From contig JAQGIA010000409.1 in NCBI GenBank assembly GCA_028291445.1, positions 1 through 5,857 on the forward strand: a stretch of 5,857 nt of DNA. The letters are read 5' to 3'. The DNA comes from Belnapia sp. GTDB lineage: Bacteria; Pseudomonadota; Alphaproteobacteria; Acetobacterales; Acetobacteraceae. The first letter of the stretch is position 1, and every line of letters begins with the position of its first letter. This document shows positions 1 to 5,390 of this stretch, piece by piece. The translations under genes and the position numbers were made by a program. The notes below the pieces were generated by a model, which was not told the DNA's origin, ran no database searches, and was given only the letters and a program-made list of their open reading frames with translations.

Positions 1-394
1 GCATATTCCTCCCTTGCAGAGATAGCCCTGGCCGTAACCGCCCTGCTGCTAGCTCACCCAGCGCAGCCTTGGCCCCCATCGAGCAGGTAAGTGATCGCAG
101 CAGCGCTGGGGCCGCGCCGCAGACATCGGCGATCGGTAACGCCAGCGCTGATCGTCCGGCACCTTCCAGCACTGCGGCTAGGTCAAGCAGGCTGCCATCG
201 ACCCCACCGCAGCTCTCCGGCACAAGCATTGCCGACCAACCTAACGCAGCAATTTCATTCCAGCACTGGCGCAGCGCTGCTAAGCGCTCAGCCGGCGCAG
301 CTAGCCGAAAGAGTTCCTGATCAGACGCGGCAGCAATTTTTGCGGCGGCATTAAACAGGTCGCCAGGGACGAGTGGCTCGGCAACGAAAGGCAT
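1..394 (-). CDS. Acyl-CoA dehydrogenase, probable small/partner subunit (N-terminal part, runs off left edge)
   Basis: An open frame without stops runs from an ATG at 394 down to base 1, giving 131 complete codons of an unfinished protein. It begins MPFVAEPLVPGDLF. The stretch GWSAMLVPESCGGVDGSLLD (about residues 54-73), followed by LAAVLEGAGRSALALPIAD, fits the N-terminal helical domain of acyl-CoA dehydrogenases, where 'LGW..LLVPE..GG.G..LLDLA.VLEE.GR.L' is typical. This version, with an alanine- and leucine-rich run after the GR, resembles the shorter partner subunits encoded beside a larger acyl-CoA dehydrogenase. It starts 5 bases after the stop of the upstream dehydrogenase, with GGAG (408-405) 10 bases ahead of the ATG, so the two are probably co-translated and may form a heteromer. 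The FAD-binding and catalytic regions lie outside the window, so activity cannot be judged. It uses four TTA leucine codons; none was found in the genes right of 2690. The family call is fairly secure; the subunit role is inferred. Confidence 0.82.
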   Translation of the reverse strand, partial: MPFVAEPLVPGDLFNAAAKIAAASDQELFRLAAPAERLAALRQCWNEIAALGWSAMLVPESCGGVDGSLLDLAAVLEGAGRSALALPIADVCGAAPALLRSLTCSMGAKAALGELAAGRLRPGLSLQGRNM

Positions 395-399
395 GGCGC

Positions 400-1587
400 T
401 CAGGCTCCGAACAGATCACGAGCGATGAGGTTTTTCTGCACCTCGCTGCTGCCACCAAAGATGGTCCGGGCGCGGTAGTAGAAGAAGTTCTGCACCCACT
501 CAAGTCCTTCCGGCGCCGCAGCATCGGGGCCGGAGCTTTCCATTGGCCGCACCCGCCCGGCCAACCGCTGCCCGACGGCATCGAAGGCCGTCTCGGTGAT
601 GGTTTGCGACGCTGCCGACCAGCCCAACTTGACTAGCGAGGGCGTGACACCGAGAGGCCGTCCCTGCATCAGATCGTCAATCGCCTGGCGACCCTGCTCG
701 CGCAGTCCGACGATCTCCGCTTCGGCCATCAGCAGGCGCAGTTCCAGTGTTTCCCGCTTGCGCACTTGGTTCTCGCCCGCCAACTCCGTGGCGACCAGTT
801 CGCGTGCCCGGTCGAGGAAGCGTCCGGCTGCGGCGAGAGCATGCACGGGGCCCAGCCTTTCGCGGTCCAGCAAGAATTTGGCGTAGCGCCATCCCTTACC
901 TTCCTCACCGATACGATTAGCAGACGGCACCCGCACCGCGTCCAGGAACACTTCGTTCACATGCGGATGGAAGCCGTCAATGGTGCGGATCGGCCGGACC
1001 TGGATACCGGGTGTGTTCATCGGCACCAACAGCATGGTGATGCCGTCCTGCTTGCGTGCCTCGGTCGAGGTCCGCACCAGCGCGAACATCATGTCAGATT
1101 CATGCGCGCCCGTGGTCCAGGTCTTCTGACCATCAATGATGTAGTCATCCCCCTCCCGTCGCGCCCGTGTTTTGAGTGAGGCAAGATCAGACCCGGCACC
1201 TGGTTCCGAATAGCCCTGGCACCAGTAATCCTGGCCGCTAAGGATGCGTGGCAGGAAGCGTGCCTGCTGATCCGGTGTGCCGAATTCGATCAGCACCGGC
1301 CCGATATGGCGCAGCCCCTGGTGCGGCTGCGGTGGGCAGTCGCAGTCGGCCATCTCCTCCTCGAAAATGATGCGCTGGCGCAGGTCCCAACCGGTTCCGC
1401 CATGCGCGACGGGCCAGCCCGGCGCGCCCCAACCGCGCTCAAACAGTAGCTTCTGCCACTGGTCCAACTCCTGCCGTTCCAGCTTGCGATAGCTGGCCAC
1501 CAACGCACGCAATTCGGCAGGGCATTGGGTCAGCGCGAAGTCACGCACCTCGGCGCGGAAGGCTTCGTAATCAGTGGCGGCTGGCAT
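400..1587 (-). CDS. Acyl-CoA dehydrogenase, large subunit type
   Basis: This is a predicted cytoplasmic FAD flavoprotein of 395 aa, the usual family length, which would oxidise an acyl-CoA to the 2-enoyl-CoA and pass electrons to ETF. The N-terminal helical domain starts YEAFRAEVRDF. The middle beta domain holds the signature GYSEPGAGSD (residues 125-134) and GQKTWTTGA (153-161). The C-terminal helical domain ends with RTIFGGSSEVQKNLIARDLF (374-393). At the position where medium-chain enzymes have the catalytic Glu (the 'YEGT' motif) there is Gly (IFGG). A Glu at about 243 in DRERLG lies where isovaleryl-, long-chain and FadE26-like enzymes place their base. I chose ATG 1587 because AAGGA (1602-1598) lies 10 bases upstream and the protein then begins as family members do. 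The alternative ATG at 1605 forms an ATGA overlap with the stop of the upstream binding-protein gene but has a poor ribosome-binding site. The substrate cannot be read from the sequence. Confidence 0.93.
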   Translation of the reverse strand: MPAATDYEAFRAEVRDFALTQCPAELRALVASYRKLERQELDQWQKLLFERGWGAPGWPVAHGGTGWDLRQRIIFEEEMADCDCPPQPHQGLRHIGPVLIEFGTPDQQARFLPRILSGQDYWCQGYSEPGAGSDLASLKTRARREGDDYIIDGQKTWTTGAHESDMMFALVRTSTEARKQDGITMLLVPMNTPGIQVRPIRTIDGFHPHVNEVFLDAVRVPSANRIGEEGKGWRYAKFLLDRERLGPVHALAAAGRFLDRARELVATELAGENQVRKRETLELRLLMAEAEIVGLREQGRQAIDDLMQGRPLGVTPSLVKLGWSAASQTITETAFDAVGQRLAGRVRPMESSGPDAAAPEGLEWVQNFFYYRARTIFGGSSEVQKNLIARDLFGA

Positions 1588-1597
1588 GGTGGTGGAT

Positions 1598-1602
1598 TCC
1601 TT
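1598..1602 (-). promoter_or_regulatory. Ribosome-binding site deciding the acyl-CoA dehydrogenase start
   Basis: AAGGA on the minus strand lies 10 bases ahead of ATG 1587. It sits just inside the alternative frame that opens with ATG 1605, whose A-T-G-A overlaps the stop of Bug A (1604-1602). The dehydrogenase could therefore start by re-initiation at 1605 or by direct ribosome binding at 1587. The stronger Shine-Dalgarno match favours 1587. Confidence 0.5.
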
Positions 1603-2579
1603 CATTCCAGGCGGATTGCGGCGCGGGTAATTACATCGCGCCACTTCGACGCCTCCTCGCGCCAGAGCTGGCCCAGTTCCTCTGGCGTGCTGCCGATGGC
1701 CTCGGTCCCGAGCTGGCGATTGCGTTCAATGAATTCCGGGGCCGTGACGATACCCCGAACCTCGCGGCTCAACCGGTCGACAACCGGCCGCACCGTGCCA
1801 GCACGGACGGCGAGATAGTTGAAGACGGTCACCTCATAGCCCGGTACCGTTGCGGCCACGGGTGGCAGGCCAGGCAGCAGGCTCGATGGCTCAGCTGAGG
1901 TCACAGCGATCCCCCGGATGGCCCCACTTATGATCTGCGGGCCAATCAGGTCCTGGCTATCGATCGAGATCGGCACCTGGCCGCCGACCACATCCTGGAT
2001 AGCTGGCGCACTGCCCCGATAGGGCACATGGGTCAGCTCGATTCCCGCCATGGATTTCAGCAGCTCCCCGGCCAGATGCGGGCCAGAACCAACCCCTGCC
2101 GTGGCATAAGCCAGCCGCCCCGGCTGGCGCTTTGCCAGGGCGATCAGCTCCGCCAAATCGCCCGCGGCGACGCCAGGATGCACACCGATGCCATAGGCGC
2201 TGCGGATCAGCAGGCTGACCGGCGCGAAGTCCCGTACGGCGTCATAGGGTAGGTTGGTCATAAGAATTGGCAGGGTCGTGAGCTGCCCCGGCGTACCGTA
2301 GAACAGCGTGTAGCCATCGGCCGGTGAACTGGCCACATTGGCGGCCGCGAGGGTGCCGCCGCCGCCCGGCCGATTGTCCACGATGACGGGCTGGCCTAGC
2401 GCCCGCCCCAAGGGTTCCGCAACCATGCGGCCAACCCGGTCGGCGCCACCGCCCGCGGCGAATGGGATCACCATCCGCAGCGGCCGGCTCGGCCAGCGTG
2501 ATGCATCCTCCACCGGCTGGGCCACGGCCGTTGCGGCGGCCAATCCGGCCAAGCCGCCAAGGGTCTCGCGTCGTAGCAT
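1602..2579 (-). CDS. Bug/TctC-family tripartite tricarboxylate transporter substrate-binding protein (Bug A)
   Basis: This is a 325-aa predicted periplasmic binding protein, the normal size for the Bug family, whose members bind small carboxylates. Signal peptide: basic n-region MLRRE, hydrophobic LGGLAGLAAATAVA, likely cut near AVA-QP (20/21). The mature protein shows the family landmarks in order: RWPSRPLRMVIPFAAGGGAD (28-47), GQPVIVDNRPGGGGT (62-76), LFYGTPGQLT (92-101), LPYDAVRDFAPVS (110-122), GVGSGPHLAGEL (162-173), HVPYRGSAPA (184-193), VPISIDS (202-208) and GSTPEEL (296-302). The start is firm because GGGAGGA (2592-2586) precedes ATG 2579 by 6 bases; a longer reading frame upstream lacks signal-peptide character. 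It lies directly before the acyl-CoA dehydrogenase pair with a 4-base ATGA overlap possible. It is about 61% identical to Bug C by hand alignment and much less like Bug B. The ligand is unknown, and no TctA/TctB partner is in view. Confidence 0.93.
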   Translation of the reverse strand: MLRRETLGGLAGLAAATAVAQPVEDASRWPSRPLRMVIPFAAGGGADRVGRMVAEPLGRALGQPVIVDNRPGGGGTLAAANVASSPADGYTLFYGTPGQLTTLPILMTNLPYDAVRDFAPVSLLIRSAYGIGVHPGVAAGDLAELIALAKRQPGRLAYATAGVGSGPHLAGELLKSMAGIELTHVPYRGSAPAIQDVVGGQVPISIDSQDLIGPQIISGAIRGIAVTSAEPSSLLPGLPPVAATVPGYEVTVFNYLAVRAGTVRPVVDRLSREVRGIVTAPEFIERNRQLGTEAIGSTPEELGQLWREEASKWRDVITRAAIRLE

Positions 2580-2585
2580 TCCGCT

Positions 2586-2592
2586 TCCTCCC
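2586..2592 (-). promoter_or_regulatory. Strong ribosome-binding site of Bug A
   Basis: GGGAGGA on the minus strand, 6 bases ahead of ATG 2579, is the best Shine-Dalgarno match in the window. It fixes the start of Bug A at MLRRETLGG rather than at an upstream in-frame ATG (2645). Because Bug A follows the only sizeable spacer in the operon, it cannot depend on translational coupling, which agrees with a strong site of its own. Confidence 0.65.
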
Positions 2593-2605
2593 TGGCCCTT
2601 CGGCT

Positions 2606-2622
2606 CCCCTGCGGGGCAGGGG
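2606..2622. repeat. Small GC-rich inverted repeat upstream of Bug A
   Basis: CCCCTG (2606-2611) and CAGGGG (2617-2622) are perfect complements around a 5-base loop. The repeat lies about 14 bases upstream of the Bug A ribosome-binding site. There is no T tract after it on the minus strand, so it is not a classical rho-independent terminator. It could be an RNA-stability or translation-control hairpin, or chance in GC-rich DNA. Confidence 0.35.
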
Positions 2623-2652
2623 CATCGTGTCGGACGAACGAGCACCGGCAGG

Positions 2653-2689
2653 CTAGGCAGTGCCCAGCGCCGCTGGCAAGGTGGCCTAG
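2653..2689. repeat. Nested inverted repeat just after the Bug B stop codon
   Basis: Outer arms CTAGGC (2653-2658) and GCCTAG (2684-2689) are perfect complements. Inside them TGCCCAGC (2661-2668) pairs with GCTGGCA (2672-2678), with one bulged C and a 3-base loop. In the RNA this makes an interrupted stem of about 13 base pairs starting right behind the Bug B stop (2693-2691). No U-run follows on the transcribed strand. Likely roles are mRNA 3'-end protection or partial attenuation between the upstream and downstream halves of the operon. This comes from pairing seen by eye; no folding energy was calculated. Confidence 0.4.
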
Positions 2690-2690
2690 G

Positions 2691-3641
2691 CTACAGCGTG
2701 ATCTTCCGTTCGCGGATCACCGCGGACCACAGCTCCAACTGTTGCGCCAGGAAGCGGGCGAAGTCGGCCGGACCATCGGCGTGCGATTCCAGCGCATCCT
2801 CCTGGAACATCGCCTTGATCGGCTCGCTCAGCGCCACTTGCCGCATATCCTCGGCGATGCGTGCCCGCAGCGCTTCCGGCACCGCGCTCGGCGCGAAGAA
2901 ACCGTAGAAGGTACGCGCCGTCGCATCGAAGCCGCTTTCCTCCAGCGTCGGCACGTCGGGCGCGATCGGCAGCCGTTCCGGCGTGGATGCCCCGAGCGCC
3001 CGGATTTGCCCGTCCCGCGCATAGCGGATCGACGACGGACTATCGAACATCGCATTGATATGCCCGGCGATCAGGTCGGTCATCGCCGGCGCCGTGCCGC
3101 GATAGGGAATGTGCAAGATGTCGATCCCCGCCCGCCAGGCAAACAGCTCGGCCGAGAGATGCGGCGTCGAGCCGATGCCGGAGGAGCCGAAGCGCAGCGC
3201 TCCCGGCCGCGCCCTGGCCCAGGCCTGCAACTCCTTCGGCGTGGTGGCCGTAACCGAGGGATGCACGAACAATATCCCGCCCCCCAGTGCGATCCGGCAC
3301 AATGGCGTCAGCGCCGCCGGGTCATAGGCCAAGTTGCGGAACAGGATCTGGTTGGTGACCATGCCCATGCTGGCGAGCAGCAGGGTATGCCCATCCGGCG
3401 CCGCATTGGCGACCGCCGCCGCGCCGATCGCCGCCGCCCCGCCCGGCTTGCTGTTGATGACGACGGACTGCCCCCAGCGCGCCCCAAGCTGCATGGCGAA
3501 GGCCCGCGCATAGCGGTCGGTCGGCCCGCCGGCCGCATAGGGCACCACGATCTCGACCGGCCGGGCGGGGAAGCCCCCCTGTGCCCGGGCAGTGAAGGCA
3601 GGGGCGGCCAGCGCCCCCGCCAGCAAGCTGCGGCGGCGCAT
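2691..3641 (-). CDS. Bug/TctC-family tripartite tricarboxylate transporter substrate-binding protein (Bug B)
   Basis: This is a 316-aa predicted periplasmic binding protein of the Bug family. Signal peptide: MRRR, hydrophobic SLLAGALAAPAFTA, likely cut at ARA-QG (20/21). Family landmarks follow: FPARPVEIVVPYAAGGPTD (24-42), a GQSVVINSKPGGAAAIGA segment, LAYDP, SSGIGSTPHLSAELF, HIPYRGTAPAMTDLIAG and MFDS, and a final stretch with LELWSAVIRERKITL. It differs clearly from the Bug A/C pair in the central ligand-facing region (LLLASMGMVTNQILF instead of LFYGTPGQLT..PILM; GGGILFVHP instead of RSAYGI.V.P). It therefore probably binds a different carboxylate. ATG 3641 lies only 2 bases after the stop of the crotonase-family gene, with AAGGG (3655-3651) 9 bases upstream, so coupled translation is likely. 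It is followed by the 111-base structured spacer. The ligand is unknown. Confidence 0.93.
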   Translation of the reverse strand: MRRRSLLAGALAAPAFTARAQGGFPARPVEIVVPYAAGGPTDRYARAFAMQLGARWGQSVVINSKPGGAAAIGAAAVANAAPDGHTLLLASMGMVTNQILFRNLAYDPAALTPLCRIALGGGILFVHPSVTATTPKELQAWARARPGALRFGSSGIGSTPHLSAELFAWRAGIDILHIPYRGTAPAMTDLIAGHINAMFDSPSSIRYARDGQIRALGASTPERLPIAPDVPTLEESGFDATARTFYGFFAPSAVPEALRARIAEDMRQVALSEPIKAMFQEDALESHADGPADFARFLAQQLELWSAVIRERKITL

Positions 3642-3643
3642 CC

Positions 3644-4414
3644 TCAGCGACCCTTGAAGACCGGCTTGCGCTTCTCGAGCTGCGCCTTGCGCGCCTCCGC
3701 CGCGTCCTCCGTCTTCGACAATTCGAAGGTGAAATTCTGCTCGAAGCGATAGGCGTCCTTCTGCGGCATCAGCTCGACCATGTTGCAGGAGAGCTTGGCG
3801 TATTTGACGCCGAGCGGGCTCTTGCCGGCGATCTCATGCGCGATCGCCATCGCTTCCGGCAGCAGCGCCTCGCGCGACAGGCAGGCCTCGATCACGCCGA
3901 GCCGGTACAGCTCCGCCGCCGTCACCTTCATGCCGGTGAACATCATCCGCCGCTGGCGGGACCGGCCGACCAACTCGCGCAGCATCGCCGCGCCGCCGGC
4001 CAGGCCGACATCGATCTCCGGCATCCCGAAGACCGCTTCCTCGGCCGCCAGCATGATGTCGCAGCTCGCCATCAGCCCGAAGCCGGCACCCAGCGCCGCG
4101 CCGTTCACCGCGCAGATCACCGGCTTGGTGCATTCCTTGATGGCATTGCCGGTCTCCCGCGTCAGCCGGTTGTGCCACCAGTATTCGCCGTGCTTGCCCG
4201 GGTCCGGCCGCTGCTTCAGGTCGGCGCCGGCGCAGAAGACCTTGCCCTGCCCGGTCAGCACCACGGCGCGGATATCGTCGCGGTCCGTCGCCTGGTCGAA
4301 GATCTCGATCAGCCGCTCCCGCATCTCCCAGTTTACCGCATTCACCGGCGGCCGGTTCAGGGTCGCCACGGCGACGTAGTCGGAGACTTCGAGCGTCACG
4401 GTATCCGAGGTCAT
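3644..4414 (-). CDS. Enoyl-CoA hydratase/isomerase (crotonase) family protein
   Basis: This is a 256-aa predicted cytoplasmic crotonase-fold enzyme of normal family length. Oxyanion-hole segments are visible at FCAGADLK (60-67) and NGAALGAGFG (104-113), and the family's C-terminal end is present (EKRKPVFKGR). In rat mitochondrial hydratase the two catalytic acids are Glu144 (GGGCE) and Glu164 (FGQPE). Here the first falls on Gly113 (GAGFG), while the second is kept as Glu133 (FGMPE). Crotonase-family members with only the second Glu include delta3,delta2-enoyl-CoA isomerases, so an isomerase or other CoA-thioester reaction is at least as likely as hydration. ATG 4414 has AGGGGAAGA (4429-4421) shortly upstream, overlapping the Bug C stop. 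It lies between two binding-protein genes (13 bases after Bug C, 2 bases before Bug B), so it is part of the same operon. The fold assignment is secure; the reaction is not. Confidence 0.92.
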   Translation of the reverse strand: MTSDTVTLEVSDYVAVATLNRPPVNAVNWEMRERLIEIFDQATDRDDIRAVVLTGQGKVFCAGADLKQRPDPGKHGEYWWHNRLTRETGNAIKECTKPVICAVNGAALGAGFGLMASCDIMLAAEEAVFGMPEIDVGLAGGAAMLRELVGRSRQRRMMFTGMKVTAAELYRLGVIEACLSREALLPEAMAIAHEIAGKSPLGVKYAKLSCNMVELMPQKDAYRFEQNFTFELSKTEDAAEARKAQLEKRKPVFKGR

Positions 4415-4427
4415 GGACTGTCTTCCC

Positions 4428-5390
4428 CTATTCCAATTTGATTCCGGCGCTGTCGATCACCGCGCGCCATTTTACCGATTCCGTCGCCAGCACGCTCGCC
4501 AGTTCCTCCGGCGTGCTGCCGATGGAATCCACGCCCAGCGAGGCATTCCGCTGGGTGATCTGCGGCTCCCGCATGCAGCCGGCGACCTCGGCCGCGAGCC
4601 GGGCGACGATGGGCGCCGGCGTGCCGGACCGCACCGCGATGAAATTGAAGACCGTCACCTCGTAGCCCGGCAGCACCTCGGCCACCGCAGGCAGTTCCGG
4701 CAGCAGCGGGCTCCGCGCCGCGCTGGTGACGCCGAGGCCCCGCACCGTGCCCGGCCGCAGCAGCGGGATCAGCACGCTGAGGCTGTCGAAGGAGATCGGC
4801 ACGTTGCCCGCCGCCAGGTCCTGCAGCGCCGGCCCGCTGCCGCGGTAAGGCGCATGGATGATGTCGATGCCCGCCTGCATGCGGAACAGCTCCCCCGCCA
4901 GATGCGGGCCGGAGCCGACGCCGGAACTGCTGTAGGCGAACCGCCCCGGCCGCTCCCGCGCCAGCGCGATCAGCGCCGCCAGGCTCCGCACCGGCACCGC
5001 CGGATTGACCGCGATGCCATAGGCCGAGCGGGTGATCAGGCTGACCGGGGCGAAGTCCTGCACCGGGTCGTAGGGCAGGTCCCGCATCAGGATGGGGTTG
5101 ATGGTGAGCTGCCCCGGCGTGCCGTAGAACAGCGTCAGCCCATCGGCCGGTGCGGTGGCGACCACCTGCGCGCCGAGGGTACCGCCGGCGCCGCCGCGGT
5201 TCTCGACGACCACCGGCTGGCCCAGCCGCCGCCCCAGCGCCTCCGCCAACAGCCGCGCTTGGTTGTCCGCCCCGCCGCCCGGCGCGAAGGGCACCACTAG
5301 CCGCAGCGGCCGCGCCGGCCAGGATTGGGCTATCGCGGGCGTCGCCAGCAGTCCAAGCGCGCCGCCCAGCAGCATGCGCCGCTCAGCCAC
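4428..5390 (-). CDS. Bug/TctC-family tripartite tricarboxylate transporter substrate-binding protein (Bug C)
   Basis: This is a predicted periplasmic carboxylate-binding protein, 320 aa from the chosen start. Signal peptide: AERRM, hydrophobic LLGGALGLLATPA, likely cut at AIA-QS (21/22). Mature landmarks are SWPARPLRLVVPFAPGGGAD, GQPVVVENRGGAGGT, LFYGTPGQLT, LPYDPVQDFAPVS, GVGSGPHLAGEL, HAPYRGSGPA, VPISFDS and GSTPEEL. The start is uncertain. GTG 5390 gives a short twin-Arg n-region and an 8-base overlap with the synthetase stop; ATG 5405 adds five residues; ATG 5375 would leave almost no basic n-region. None has a convincing ribosome-binding site, which suggests coupling to the upstream synthetase. 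A much longer frame reaching 5660 is the out-of-frame shadow of the synthetase. It aligns with Bug A without gaps over 297 residues (181 identities by hand), yet is richer in G and C. Confidence 0.92.
   Translation of the reverse strand: MAERRMLLGGALGLLATPAIAQSWPARPLRLVVPFAPGGGADNQARLLAEALGRRLGQPVVVENRGGAGGTLGAQVVATAPADGLTLFYGTPGQLTINPILMRDLPYDPVQDFAPVSLITRSAYGIAVNPAVPVRSLAALIALARERPGRFAYSSSGVGSGPHLAGELFRMQAGIDIIHAPYRGSGPALQDLAAGNVPISFDSLSVLIPLLRPGTVRGLGVTSAARSPLLPELPAVAEVLPGYEVTVFNFIAVRSGTPAPIVARLAAEVAGCMREPQITQRNASLGVDSIGSTPEELASVLATESVKWRAVIDSAGIKLE

Noticed and set aside
69..354. Two small plus-strand open frames near the left edge
   Set aside because: The minus strand here encodes a recognisable acyl-CoA dehydrogenase N-terminus in one continuous frame, so these are shadows.
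2606..2622. Rho-independent terminator between Bug B and Bug A
   Set aside because: The stem is short and has no T tract behind it on the transcribed strand, so it was listed only as an inverted repeat.
2580..2645. Extension of Bug A upstream to ATG 2645
   Set aside because: The extra 22 residues (Pro, Cys and Gly rich) would displace the signal peptide, while the strong ribosome-binding site at 2592-2586 fits ATG 2579.
2742..3752. A 336-codon plus-strand open frame opposite Bug B
   Set aside because: It is antisense to a well-supported Bug gene. Its translation is extremely rich in Arg, Gly, Pro and Ala without domain motifs, as expected when a GC-rich gene is read on the opposite strand.
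3780..4441. Two plus-strand open frames of about 200 codons opposite the crotonase-family gene
   Set aside because: Both are antisense to a gene with clear family motifs. Their low-complexity composition is typical of shadows in GC-rich coding DNA.
4413..5300. A 295-codon plus-strand open frame opposite Bug C
   Set aside because: It is a shadow of Bug C: dominated by Arg, His, Gln and Asp, with no recognisable fold or signal and no independent ribosome-binding evidence.
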